Assembly: GCA_002245135.1 (NCBI GenBank)
Contig: NGBS01001160.1
Span: 434,001-498,000, forward strand
Reading direction: 5' to 3'
From: Proteromonas lacertae
Taxonomy: Eukaryota; Sar; Bigyra; Opalinata; Proteromonadidae
Length of the DNA: 64,000 bases
A program made the translations under genes and the position numbers. The notes below the pieces were generated by a model, which did no database searches, was not told the DNA's origin, and worked only from the letters and a program-made list of their open reading frames with translations. This document shows positions 35,437 through 47,013 of this stretch, piece after piece. Numbering within the stretch: the first letter of the stretch is position 1; the number at the start of each line of letters is the position of its first letter.

Positions 35437-36028
35437 ATGAGTTTTACCCTCAGATTAGTTAGAAACCAAGCTTTAAGAAGAGCTACATTAGGAGCTGTTG
35501 GATTCAAACCACTTCCAATTTTAGCTCGTTCAGCATCTAGTTTCACTTATCACTCTCCCGAAAAGCCAACCAATGTCTATCAAGCTTGGGTAGATTGTAT
35601 AATTTTTATTGTATTATTTAAAAGGTGATTCAACCAACTTACATGAAAAAATCTACCATTACTCTCAATACGTAATGGCTTGCTTAATTCCAATCTCAAT
35701 ATTTGTACCATCAGGTGCTCTTACAGTATGAGTGTTAAGATTTATTAAATAGACTTGCTGTGATGTTGTTTTAGCTTGTACATTTCCAGTGCATGGTCAA
35801 ATTGGTATGTGTCACGTATGGAGTGATTATATTCCAAAGGTATTATTATATTCAACTTAATTGTTATTTATTATGAAATAGGGATTCCAATCTACTATTA
35901 GAACTTTAACTTTAATATTCATTGGATTAGGAACTCTTGGCTTATTTAAATATTGCATTACTGGCGCTGGTTTAATCGACACAACAAAAGAAATGTGGCG
36001 TCCAAAAATTACAGATGGTAAGAATTAA
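35437..36028 (+). CDS. Succinate dehydrogenase membrane anchor (SDHD)
   Basis: The small membrane subunit of complex II holds haem b and ubiquinone with SDHC. Four exons join in frame to about 160 residues. The N-terminus (MSFTLRLVRNQALRRATLGA) is a mitochondrial targeting sequence. The core has three hydrophobic spans: ACLIPISIFVPSGALT, CCDVVLACTFPVHGQIG and the final LTLIFIGLGTLGLFKY. The stretch FPVHGQIGMCHVWSDYIPK matches the SDHD helix with the haem-ligand His and the quinone-site Asp-Tyr pair. SDHD is poorly conserved, so assignment rests on this motif, the topology and size. It implies an aerobic electron chain. Confidence 0.75.
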
Positions 36029-36127
36029 AAATTCTTAGTAATAACTAACTTTTTATTAAAATGCTGTTTTTTGGTTTTAAAACACACAATTCAATCTATA
36101 TCACTTATTTGGCGCGAAAATTCAAAA

Positions 36128-38030
36128 ATGGAAGATAAAATCGAAAAATTCAAAAAACTCGTTGTAGAAGGAGACTTTACCACTATTAAGGAGAAATATC
36201 CATCCAAGTTGATGGATAAAGCATATGCATATATAGGCAAGAAGTAGCTAAACGAATCATTATTATCTTAGGTGTGAAGATTGGGAGAAAGTGGTTAAAG
36301 AGAAATATCAAGTCAAAAAGACCAAGGAAAAGAAAGAGAAGAAGCCAAAAGTCAAAGTAGTAGAAGCATTCTCTAGAAAAAGAGTCAGGGTAAGTAGTAG
36401 TGATGGGGAGGAGAACAGCGAGGATAATGATGTAATTAATATCAAGAAGAGCATTAATCTGGAGAATGTATTGAAGAAAAACAAAGATCATATTAAAGTC
36501 ATCGAAGGAGGAAGGAAAAGAGCAAAAAAAGAAGTAAAAGAGGCAATACTCAAAGCAACACCCAAGACAGAAGAGTTTCATCTCCACAGTAGTGTTAATA
36601 TCAACGATCCAGTATATTTACAAGTTATATTTATTATTAATCCATAGACTACACCTGATATAATCATTCCGAGAAAAATAGTACCGCTTACGAATAGATA
36701 TGAAGTAAAAGAAAACAAGAATTACTTTTTAATTCCACAAGGTTTTATATTTTCTTAACTCATTTTTAACTAGCTTACAATATCTTCTTATCAAGTTATG
36801 AGACAGTATTTCCAGTATTTCAAACTATCAAAGAATCATCAGAAGAAATATTGAAAGATGAAAAACCAGTTCATTTAGTATATAAATAACGATGTTTTAT
36901 TATTATTTAGAAAGTTTCCAAAATAGAAAACATGATAGATATTCACAAAGACTTATACAAGATCACTTGTGAAGGTAATAATGTTGAAATCTATTATATT
37001 GATTATCTAAGTGCAGATCTAACTGTAGCACCTCATTTAATACCTGAACAATTATATAATCAATCTATGCAATATATTACCAAGTTATTCCCACATTTTT
37101 ATGGTGATTTAGTAGTATGTGTTATTAATATATAATTATTATTATATAGAGTAAGCCATGTGAAATATCCACCAATATAAGAGGTTATTTTCCTGTTTCT
37201 AATACAGAATGTGAAATATATGAAGGTAGAATATATCATTTAGAAGGAAACAGTTTAGAACAACCATTTGAATCAATAAGAGTAGTATGGTATGATCAAC
37301 ATCGAATTACTGGTAAATGGATTATTTCATTCTTTCAATTAGATAATATGTATTTATATTATTATTATTATTATTATTTAGTTTATCTCCTTGGGATATT
37401 GAAATTAGTGAAGAAGCTGATAGATTTAAGAGTTTAATATCCATTGAACATTTACCTCACAATCCAACTACAATATTAACCATTACTCAAACATTAATGA
37501 ATCAGAAGTATGGTCCAGAAGGTAATATTATATTCAAATCACTAATTAATAGTGAAGAATGTCCTAGATATTATGAAGTGATTAAACAACCATTAAGTTT
37601 TAGTGAAGTAATGAGAAAAGCTGAAGGTGGTTTATATGGTAATATTGAGGAATATTGGAAGGATTTAGAATTGATTATTAGCAATGCAAAAACATTTAAT
37701 CAGAAAGAAAGATTTGAATGGAGATGTGCTGATATATTGGAATGTTGTGTGGAGAGATTCAAATGGGAATATACTGCTGTTGAAGCTTCATTAAAGAATG
37801 AGAATAAGAAAGAAGATGATAATTGTGTTGATAATGAAGAGGAAGCTACTCAGAGAGATATTTGTCCATTAATTGCTATTGCCAATGACAAAGAGGATGA
37901 AGAGAGTGATACAGACCAAGAAACACAGAGATATGAGATTGATGATGATAATAAGAGTGAGTGTGATGAAATATCTGGTAAGAATGATGTAAACTATGAA
38001 GAAGAAGATACTAGCGATGAAAGTCAATGA
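36128..38030 (+). CDS. Bromodomain protein, BRWD/PHIP-like C half
   Basis: Exons from ATG at 36128 join through about six introns. The N-terminus is Lys-rich and charged (KKTKEKKEKKPKVKVVEAFS), likely nuclear. The middle carries KPCEISTNIRGYFPVSNTEC, IRVVWYDQ and FSPWDIEI; the SPWD phrase is typical of the region just before the bromodomain in BRWD/PHIP proteins. The bromodomain is CPRYYEVIKQPLSFSEVMRK ... ISNAKTFNQ, with the acetyl-lysine-binding Asn kept and the usual Tyr before it changed to Phe. An acidic tail ends the protein. The WD40 repeats that BRWD/PHIP proteins carry in front are absent, and the ATG at 36128 leaves no room for them. Confidence 0.75.
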
Positions 38031-38059
38031 GATTATAAATAAATATAAAATTATTATTA

Positions 38060-38884
38060 TTATTTCTTTGTTTCTTCTTTTTTCTCTTCTTTTTTCTCTT
38101 CGTTATTAGTCTTTGAATCTTCTTTTCCATCTGTTGCTTCTGATATATTTGTTGTTTTATGTAATTCAATTTCATTTGATACAGGCACTGGAGTTATTTT
38201 TAAATACGGTTTAATTATAGTATGTCCTAAAGGAAACAATTTATTGTATTTCTCAATTGGAATATCATTAGAAATCATTAAATCTTCACCAACACACCAA
38301 TTGGCTGGAGCTAATAATCCTTTATTATAACAACTCTGTAATGCTTCTACTGATCTTAATAATTCATGAAAATTTCTCCCTGTTTGAAGTGGATATTGAA
38401 CAACTTGTTGAATTACGAAATCTGGATCAACTATATAAGCCATTCGATATGAAGGTGATGGAACTTCTTTTTTCATATCTTCATCTGAAATAAATCCTAA
38501 TTCATGCATTATTGAACCTTTTCCATCAGTTACAACAGGATAATCAATATTCACTGCCATTATTCGATTTATTTCTGTTATAAATTTCTTATGATCTTCA
38601 GCTATTCATGAAATATATTATTATTGATAACAATACGCTTTCCTATTCCAATTGCAATTAAAACAATATTCTTTTCTATAAATAACTTTTGTAACTTAGC
38701 ACATTCAGCTAATTCCTATCTATATTAAACATTTTAAATATACAGTTGCGCATATTGGTGAGAAATCAGCGATATATGAAAAAACTAAACTAAATTTATC
38801 TTTACCATCAGTTTCAAACTCTACTCTTCCTTTCTGTGAATGGCCTTTGAAAAGTGGAATCTTACTACCTACTGTTAAAGACAT
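38060..38884 (-). CDS. 1-Cys peroxiredoxin (Prx6 type), altered active site
   Basis: Three exons joined from ATG at 38882-38884 give MSLTVGSKIPLFKGHSQKG, then the active site and NIDYPVVTDGKGSIMHELG, followed by the long Prx6 C-terminal domain (LLAPANWCVGEDLMI). The peroxidatic Cys lies in IADFSPICATEL. The normal PxxxTxxC has lost its first Pro (Ile here), while Ser and Cys remain. That Pro usually shapes the active-site loop, so activity may be changed. The last 30 residues are Lys/Glu repeats (EEKKEEKKEETKK). The nearby 2-Cys enzyme at 31509-32111 is a different subfamily, not a recent duplicate. Confidence 0.88.
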
Positions 38885-38944
38885 AAAAACGATATTTTAA
38901 ATTATCTCTGCTTTATAAAACCAAATAAAATAAAAAATTTATTA

Positions 38945-39026
38945 GCATGTTTGCCCGAGAGGTCCAAGGGGTCACGTTTAGGTCGTGATGTGTTCGCACT
39001 CGAGGGTTCGAACCCCTCAGCATGCA
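38945..39026 (+). tRNA. tRNA-Leu (anticodon UAG)
   Basis: An 82-base type II tRNA. The 7-base acceptor GCATGTT pairs with AGCATGC, with A as discriminator base at 39026. A D-arm, then the anticodon stem TCACG/CGTGA around the loop TTTAGGT, gives anticodon TAG, which reads CUA and probably other CUN codons. The long variable arm (TGTGTTCGCAC) is typical of Leu. The T arm GAGGG-TTCGAAC-CCCTC is perfect and includes box B. There is no intron. It lies between the 1-Cys peroxiredoxin and an acidic-protein gene, with T runs downstream. Confidence 0.97.
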
Positions 39027-39031
39027 AATTC

Positions 39032-39038
39032 TTTTTTT
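39032..39038 (+). terminator. RNA polymerase III terminator (T run)
   Basis: A run of seven T starts six bases after the tRNA discriminator base, with more T runs close behind. This is the usual stop signal for polymerase III. Confidence 0.75.
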
Positions 39039-39165
39039 CTTTTTTCCTTTTCATCTTTTTTTTTCTTCCCTACAAAACAACAGTTAATAAAACTAGTGAT
39101 AAAATAGTAAAATATGAAACATAGCAAAACATATGAACAATAATTAACTAATATTCACACATCCA

Positions 39166-39682
39166 CTAATCACCTACATCAAAAACATCATCTCCTCCTG
39201 CATCATCTGAATCTTCATCATCTTCTGACTCTTCATCATCAGGATGGGGTGTTGTTTCTTGAGATATATTCTCAGCTACATCAATACAATCTTCTAATAA
39301 TGACATTACTGTTAAAGAACCTATTTCTTCTCTCTTTTGTGGGATTTTATAGTGTAAAGGAGCTGGACAAGACGCTGAATATTCTCTTTGTGGTGGAATT
39401 TCATCTGCAGATATGGTATCCAAATCTCTTTTAGAACAGGATCTATGCATTAGTGATCTTTTCACATTCTGTGTTTCAGTCTCTTCTGGCAATGATTCAG
39501 GTAATGAAAAATCGGTTAAATAAAGTTAATGATAACAATATTATAGTGTAGTAAACTAGAAAAAAAGATATGCAAATCGATCATAGGCCCAGGGTGAGAA
39601 CAAAGTCTTGGACGCGGTGGATAATCATGAACTAACAAATATAACATCATAATATACATTCCGCTGGTAATGATTGTGACAT
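39166..39682 (-). CDS. Small acidic-tailed protein, unknown
   Basis: The main exon encodes MHRSCSKRDLDTISADEIPP, REYSASCPAPLHYKIPQKRE, then a short helix (LTVMSLLEDCIDVAENI) and a strongly acidic end (PDDEESEDDEDSDDAG). It lacks an ATG at its head. Two upstream exons can be added: ATG at 39680-39682 (MSQSLPAE), an intron of about 26 bases, then HDYPPRPRLCSHPGP, and an intron of about 70 bases ending TTGCCAG. This model is in frame but not confirmed by any homology. I do not recognise a family. The Ser-rich basic part followed by an acidic tail is common in nuclear regulatory proteins. Confidence 0.45.
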
Positions 39683-39833
39683 TCTATATACTTCTTTTGA
39701 ATATTTTAGATTTTATTAAAGGAGCTTAAATTATGTAATGACAATAACAAATGGAATTAATTAACTTGTCTTTAGATGAATAAAGAAATATCAGATGATT
39801 AAAATTATACTTGAGTTTGACAAGCTTTTTAAA

Positions 39834-40690
39834 ATGCTTCAATTGCTTTTTTTGGCCTTGCTACTTCTAAATTGTGCTAGTTCTTATGCAGACAATAATA
39901 TGTTCTATTTTGTATACATGACCAGATGTTATGCATTAGGTCCCGAAGAAAACTACACAATGTTCTTATGCAAACATCAATGAAGGAAATTATATGTATG
40001 TAGAAGTTATGGTGAAGAAAGGCAATAATTATACTACCCATTTTTATGTATTTATTTTTAAATTATAAAAATAGGTTGAAGCACCAAATACAGATAATCC
40101 AAAACCAATTGACCAAGTTATTAATTCACTTAAAGGACAATACGATGAAGAAATTCAATCTGAACCACAAACTTATGTATTATATTTATATTCATAATTG
40201 TTTGATTATATAGTATCTTGATTTCAGTGCAGATATAAAAGGAACCTATGCTCTTTGTTTTGAAAATACCGCAGATGAAGATTTATACACCGTTTTGTCA
40301 TTATCAACAAATGGAGGATATGATGATGATTATTATTATGAAAGAGAAAGATATGGTCGTTATGGTTATAACGGATACAATGCAGATGATGATGCATTCT
40401 ATGATGATGATGTTAATATGAAAAGAAATGAATATTCTCATTTAGATGCTTATAATATTGAGAATTTAGAATATTCTGTTAATTCCTTAGAAACTGATGT
40501 TGATGATATGGTTGGAGATATTAATACATATTGGAATTTAACAATGGAACATTCTACTACTTTTGAATCAAGAAAATCTGAGATTAAGAAACTAGCTTTG
40601 ATCGCTATGGTTACTTATGTGATTGCTGCTGGAGTCAATATATTAGTAATAACAAGATGGTTATCTAAAACAAATCTACCAATTAATTAA
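39834..40690 (+). CDS. p24/TMED cargo receptor with Tyr/Asp-rich insert
   Basis: p24 proteins cycle between ER and Golgi in COPI/COPII vesicles. A signal peptide (MLQLLFLALLLLNCASSYA) leads into a GOLD domain. A 28-base intron near 39911-39938 (GTATAC...TTAG) is needed to reach the first GOLD Cys (VPKKTTQCSYANINEGNY); the second is in IKGTYALCFENTADEDLY. An unusual insert rich in Tyr, Asp and Arg follows (about 40310-40430, DDDYYYERERYGRYGY). The coiled coil and a single C-terminal membrane span (LIAMVTYVIAAGVNILVI) complete the p24 plan. The short cytosolic tail (RWLSKTNLPIN) lacks the usual di-lysine and so may not bind COPI in the standard way. Confidence 0.8.
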
Positions 40691-40878
40691 AAACATAATT
40701 TTTTTCTACATTTATCTTAATTTTTATTAAAGAATTAGTTTATTTCATTTTTTTTAAATATTTTTATTATAAATTGGGTTAATAAATACAATTAAACAAA
40801 TTATATATATATATTATTTATTTATTAAATATTATTATTAAATCATATTTACTATTTCAATACTATACAATTTCATTT

Positions 40879-41944
40879 TTATTTTCTACAAATATCACTC
40901 AATGAAGCAACACCAGCTGTATTCTGAGTTCTGCCTTCAATTCCTTTATGCTCAAATCGAGCAACATGAGCTCCAGTATATAGTGATTCATCTGTTAATT
41001 TATCAAATATATCTTTCTTATTCTTCTGTTCTTCCATTTGTCTTATCTTCTTCGCCACTAATGGTCCAAGTATGTTTATTATATCATTCTGTATAGAAAC
41101 ATATCCTTCTTCTACAGTCATATCTGGATATTTCTTCTCTGCTAGTAGATATAACGATTGATCAAATTCTTTGAATGATATTTTCTTTATTCCTTGTGGT
41201 TTTACTCTTGTATATATTAATTCTAATGATGTTGTATTAGTACTTCCTTTTTCATTGGTAAATTTACCATCTCTGCATAATTTAATAAACTGCTGACAAT
41301 CCATTAAGAATTGTTCATTTGGTAATGGAACTGTACAATAACTTTCAAATATTTTTTGAACTGACAAGTTACTATTAAGATTTCTGCAGGAACCACTGAG
41401 TGTTGATCGATTTAATATACTTGTACGCCTTATACTGGATCTTCTACCCATTGGAGAATCTGTATTGATCATTGAATTTCTTTTTGAAGAAGGAGACTGA
41501 GAGAAACTATGTCTTCCACTTATAGGAGTTAATTGATTTGTTTGGAATAATCCATCTGCTTCTTCTACTGTACAAATTGTCAGTGGACCTTGGGAAACAC
41601 ATATTGTTTCTGTTAATGTCCTTACAGCATCTTCTGCGTCACGATCTGGATATTTTTTTACTGCTAGCATTGGAATAGTACGTTTAAGAAAATCATTTAA
41701 AGTAAGTTTTCTTAAACCTTTTGTTTTAGATTTCATAAATATTATATCAACATCTGTTCTACTGAGATGTTTGTCTAAAATCTTTGTTTCTCGAACAAGC
41801 TATATGTTTATATAAAATGATAATTATTCTTACTTTGGCAAATTTGGCATTATCTAATTCTCTTTCAGTAGTTGCACCACCACCGAATGCACAATATTTA
41901 TAAAAAATACCAGCAAGCTGTTCTAATGTCTCTGAATTGGTCAT
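40879..41944 (-). CDS. TPPP-like protein with two p25-alpha domains
   Basis: p25-alpha (TPPP) proteins bind and bundle microtubules and track with cilia across eukaryotes. The first copy covers LEQLAGIFYKYCAFGG through LVRETKILDKHLSRTDVDII, KLTLNDFLKRTIPMLA and KKYPDRDAEDAV. After a Ser/Arg-rich linker (GRRSSIRRTSILNRSTLSG) a second copy runs from VQKIFESYC through FIKLCRDGKF, KKISFKEFDQSLYLLAEKKY, and ends with the diagnostic FDKLTDESLYTGAHVARF. One 34-base intron interrupts copy one. The double form is unusual; flagellated fungi are reported to have multi-copy forms, from memory. It faces MTHFR with 108 bases between the starts. Confidence 0.87.
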
Positions 41945-42052
41945 TTTCAATAAAAATTGAAAATAACGAATTGAAACGGTTTGATTTTTTATTACATCCA
42001 ACAAAAAATTCACCCAAAATTTTGAATAACTCTTTTTAAAAATTGAATTTTA

Positions 42053-43826
42053 ATGAAAATAATCGATTTGATAAATGATTCAAAGAAAAGAAATATCCCA
42101 TTCTTTTCTTTTGAATTTTATCCACCACATACTGAAACGGGATTGGAAAATTTGCTTTTAAGAATTGATAGAATGGCTAAAATGGTTCCTTTATTTATAG
42201 ATATTACTTCTTGGGCTGGAATTGAAGAAAAGCAAAGATCTTTGAAATTAGCTACAACTATACAAAAAGTATAAGAGATTTTTTCTTATTTTATAATAGT
42301 TTGCAGGTGTGGAAGTTATGATCCATGTAACATGCACTACTATGACAATAGATGATATTCGACAAACTCTAAATGATGCTAAAGCGGCAGGAATTCAAAA
42401 TGTAATGGCTTTAAGAGGTGATCTACCAAATGGCGAAAAAGATTTCCAAGAAAAGAGTGCTTTTCCACATGCAGTTGATTTAGTTAAGTTTATAAGACAA
42501 GAATATGGAGATACTTTTGGAATTGCTGTAGGAGGATATCCTGACGGTCATATTGAAGCAACAAGTTATGAAGATGATATAAAACACTTAAAAGAAAAAG
42601 TAGATGCAGGAGCTGACTTTATAATTACCCAATTATTTTACGATTATAATCAATTCAAGAAATTTGAGAATGATTGTAGGAATTTAGGTATAAAATGTCC
42701 AATACTACCAGCCTTTATGACATTACAAAGTTACAATACATTTACAAAGATGATTTCCTTTTGTAAAATCAGAGTTCCTAACGAAGAAAGACAGAGAATC
42801 GAAAAATATAAATCCAATGAAACTGAATTAAAAGAATATGGAATAATCATCAATGAAAATTTAATAAAACAATGCCTAAACAGTGGAAGTCCTGGAATAC
42901 ATTTTTACACATTAAATCTAGAGAAATCAGTGAGGAGAATAATATTAGATTTAGATTTATTGAATAACAGTCGTAGATTATTACCATGGCGATCATCACC
43001 ATTATTAATAAGAGAAGGAGAAGAAGTAAGACCAATATTCTGGGCAAATCGACCACAGAGTTATATCAATAGAACTACACAAACAATCAATAATAATAAT
43101 AATAGTAATAATAATGAAATGAATGAGAAATTAGAAGTATCACATGCTACAGCTTTAGCTACATTTGAATTACAACATTCTAATGATAATTATAAACCAT
43201 GGGTTGTTGATATACCCAATATTGATTATGTTAATAATATATTTATATCATTTATTGATGGTAAATTGTCATGTTTACCTTGGTGTGAAAATATTGATAT
43301 TGAAACGGATATAATTGTTGAAAAATTGAGGATGATTAACTCATTGGGATTTCTTACAATTAATAGTCAACCTCAGATTAATGGTGTTGAAAGTAGTGAT
43401 AAGAAATTTGGATGGGGAGGAAGTGGTGGTTTAATCTATCAAAAAGCATATTTAGAATTCTTTTGTAGTCCAGAGAAACTTAGTATTTTATTAAAGAACA
43501 TTGAGAAGTATCCTTCTATTGTATACAGTGCTGTTGATATGAATAATAACTTTTATACTAATTTAAAAGATACAAGTAAACCATTAACTGTTACTTGGGG
43601 TGTTTTTCCAGATAGACCAATTATACAACCAACAATTGTCGATTGTAATAGTTTTTTGATATGGAAAGATGAAGCTTTTGGATTGTGGCAATCTCAATGG
43701 AAGAATTGTTATCCTGCTGAATCAAAATCTGCTGAAATTATTGACTATATTACAAAGAATTATTATTTGGTATTTATAGTAGAGAATGATTATATATATG
43801 GTGATTTATATCGTATTTTTTCATAA
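42053..43826 (+). CDS. MTHFR: Methylenetetrahydrofolate reductase
   Basis: MTHFR makes 5-methyl-THF for methionine synthesis. Residues about 1-300 form the FAD-binding barrel: PFFSFEFYPPHTETG with the catalytic Glu, VMIHVTCTTM, NVMALRGDLPNG, GADFIITQLFYD and SGSPGIHFYTLN. A linker (LLPWRSSPLLIREGEEVRPI FWANRP in two blocks) joins the C-terminal regulatory domain found only in eukaryotes, with LGFLTINSQPQINGV, GGSGGLIYQKAYLEFF and TVTWGVFPDRPIIQPT. In other species that half binds S-adenosylmethionine and inhibits the enzyme. One intron (about 42269-42301) follows the first exon. A short Asn-rich insert sits near the domain border. The gene is complete. Confidence 0.96.
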
Positions 43827-43957
43827 TTAATGATAGAATTTAAATCATTTGTTTATTAATATAGTTTTTGTGTTTTTAAAACTCTCCAAATAACAAATAA
43901 ATACATAAAAAAAGTATATTAGTTTATGTAAATATATAAATAAATTAAAAACATAAT

Positions 43958-45179
43958 CTAATTTATTTCTGGTATTTTTTTCATTCTATTGCTCGGAGTA
44001 GTTGTTTGTGAATTTGTTTCATTATTAAGAGCTGGTGTAGCTGTACCACTCGAACCAGAACTACTTTTAGTAATAGTATAATCAATTTTTGGAAATGTCA
44101 CCATTATCACATTATCACTGATTTGCAGATGTTTTACTACCTCTTCACATAATATCGTTACAAGTTCTATATCTTCATTGAAATTCAAATATTCAGATAT
44201 AGATTTATATAAATCTGGTGATCTTATAGCTGGTATATTACACATCATTTTATATATTTTAGAATTAGCAGAACATATATTCTTCAATTCATTAACAGTA
44301 ATTAATTTAGAAAACGGTAAAATTTTATTTTTTATTTCAACCAATAATCCATCAGCACATTTTTTACCATCATAACTTGCTACACTTTCCCATATGTAAA
44401 TATCCACTGGAGCATTATAGCCTTCTACTTTCTTATTAGTGCCATATAAATATATATTTTTATTAATTTGTTTCTTTTCAAAGAAATTCTGAGGCATATA
44501 ACCATTTGGAGATGATTTGGTTGAAGTTGGAGAAGAAGTGGAAGAAGTTGGTGAAATTGATGACTTTAACTGTTTCTTTGAACTTCCTGTTGATAATGGA
44601 CTGGATATATTTGCGACAGTAAGATCAGGTATTTCTTTACAGGGTGGATTTCCAAAGGGACTGTATTTATAAGGTGAATTAATTGGAGATGTTGAAAGTG
44701 GTGATAATTTCTTTGGTTTTGATGGAGCTTTTGCTGGTCTTATGAATTTTGTAGCATTTGGATCATTGAATGATGCACTTACTACTGATTTGGTGGAGGA
44801 TAATCTTCCTAACATACTTTTATTCTGTTCATCGATCTTTTTCATTTCTTCCATTCTTGAACCAATATTCATTGATTTGTAATTTGGATTGTCATGTCTA
44901 TTTTTACGAGTTTTTACTTTAACTATGTTGTTTACGAGAAGGGCATTCTCATAATTGACTTTCTCGTTTCTTTGTTGTTTAAGATAGTCTTCTTTTGTCA
45001 TTCCGTTTGATCTATCTTTTACTTTGTACGACTATGATAAAATAAAATGCAAATAATACATAGGGAAGAGTATCGTCAATCATGGGTTTCATAGCCCAAA
45101 TTCTATACTTGTGACGATTATATTCATGATCATGAAATTTTCTACTTACTGGATCATCATTTAAAGCTGATGTTTGCAT
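43958..45179 (-). CDS. CFAP97/Hemingway-like protein
   Basis: From ATG at 45177-45179 two exons join by a 28-base intron. The N-terminus HKYRIWAMKPMIDDTLPY followed by a long helix ending MEEMKKIDEQNKSMLGRL matches the CFAP97 domain pattern: a basic start, a KPxID motif, then a helix with ENxxLLxR. CFAP97 proteins are linked to axonemes and basal bodies. The middle is Ser/Pro/Thr-rich with many SP sites. The C-terminal part has folded-looking stretches (PVDIYIWESVASYDGKKCAD, LVTILCEEVVKHLQ) that I cannot assign. The match is at pattern level and should be read as likely, not proven. Confidence 0.55.
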
Positions 45180-45302
45180 GGATTATTTCAATTTAAAAAA
45201 TCAAAAACGATATTATTCAAAATAAATTTGAAAATATTTTGTCCTTTCATAATGAATATCAAAATCAAACAGATTATTCAAAAGTAAGTATTTAATCAAG
45301 TT

Positions 45303-47013
45303 TTAATAATCAGCATTCTTAGGCCATCTTGGATATGGAATAACATCTCTAATATTCTCAATACCAGTAACATACATCACTAATCTTTCAAAGCCAAGTC
45401 CAAATCCACTGTGTACACAAGTACCATATCTTCTTAAATCTAAATACCATTGTAATCCCTTCTTATCCATCTTCAATTCATCCATTCTTTGTTCTAACAC
45501 TTCCAAATTCTCTTCTCTTTGAGATCCTCCAATCAATTCACCAATAGTTGGGAATAAGATATCCATTGCAGCAACTGTCTTTCCATCTGGGTTTAATTTC
45601 ATATAAAATGCTTTAATTTCTTTGGGATATCCTGTAACAATAACTGGTTTCTTATATATTTTCTCTGTTAAGAATCTTTCATGTTCACTTCCTAAATCCA
45701 TACCCCAATAAGGTTTAACTTCGAATTTACCTAATTCTAAGTTTTCTGGCTTGGATATAATATCTATAGCTTCAGTATAAGTAATTCTTGCAAATGGTGA
45801 TTCTAGACAATTCTTTAATCTGTCTTTCAAGCCTTTCTCAAACATTTTCTCGAAGAAATCTAAATCTTCTGAACAATGCTCTAACACATAAGCAGTACAG
45901 AATTTGACATAATCTTCAGCAACATCCATATCATCATATATATCAGCAAATGCCATTTCTGGTTCAATCATCCAAAATTCACTTAAATGTCTAGCAGTAT
46001 GTGAATTTTCAGCTCTGAATGTTGGTCCAAATGTATAAACATCACCTAAAGCACAAGCGAATGGTTCTACATTTAATTGACCAGAGACTGTTAATTTAGC
46101 GTGTCTCTTGAAGAAATCTCTATTGTAATCTACACCTCCTTCTTTTGTTAATGGTACACCTCTCTATATTACATATATTACACTAGATTATATATACATT
46201 AGCAACATCAGACATTAATGTGGTTACTGTAAACATTTCACCAGCACCTTCACAATCAGCAGATGTAATGATTGGTGTATGGATATATTTAAAACCTCTT
46301 TCATTGAAGAATAAATGTGTAGCAAATGCACAAGCATTACGGACTCTCATAACAGCACCAATCTATTTAATAAATATAAATAATATATAAATATACTGTA
46401 TTGGTTCTTGGACGTAAATGAGCAATATCTCTCAAGAATTCTAATGAATGCTTCTTCTTTGCCAATGGATAGCCAGCTGGATCTGCTAAACCTAATACTC
46501 TGATCTTGGAGGCTTTTACTTCAATAGCTTGACCTTTGGCAGGACTTTCTACAACTAAACCTTCAACATGAAGTGAACTACCAACACCACATTTAGAAGC
46601 TTCATCAAATCCTTCACATTCTCCTTTTTTAGCTAAAGAAGTACAATAATTTGTATAAAATATACCAACAATTTGAATATTTCCCATACAAGATCCATCA
46701 TTTAATGCAATGAATGCTAATGTATCAGCTTCTTGTAAACGCTTTGTTCTTGACCAACCACATACAGTGACATCTTTTCCAATAAACTTTTTACCTTGAT
46801 CTTCTAACAAACAATTAAACAAATGCAATAAATACCAGCATCAATAATTGAGTTAATGTAAATACGCTTTCTGGTGTAATTTAATGGGTATTTCATCTTC
46901 ATTACTGCAACATCTGGATTAATACCTTTTTTATTGGTGATATCAGATGGATCATATTCACTTGGTGTAGGAAGAGGAATACTAGTTTCTGGAACTGATG
47001 GGCACTCTGCCAT
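45303..47013 (-). CDS. Asparaginyl-tRNA synthetase, cytosolic
   Basis: This class IIb enzyme charges tRNA-Asn. Five exons join in frame. The anticodon-binding OB fold is [20 protein letters not shown]. Class II motif 1 region is [31 protein letters not shown] and [14 protein letters not shown] follow. Motif 2 is [20 protein letters not shown], and motif 3 is [16 protein letters not shown] near the end. [18 protein letters not shown] and the [20 protein letters not shown] stretch separate AsnRS from AspRS. No targeting peptide is visible at the chosen ATG, so it is cytosolic. At about 520 residues it is a normal size. Confidence 0.95.
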
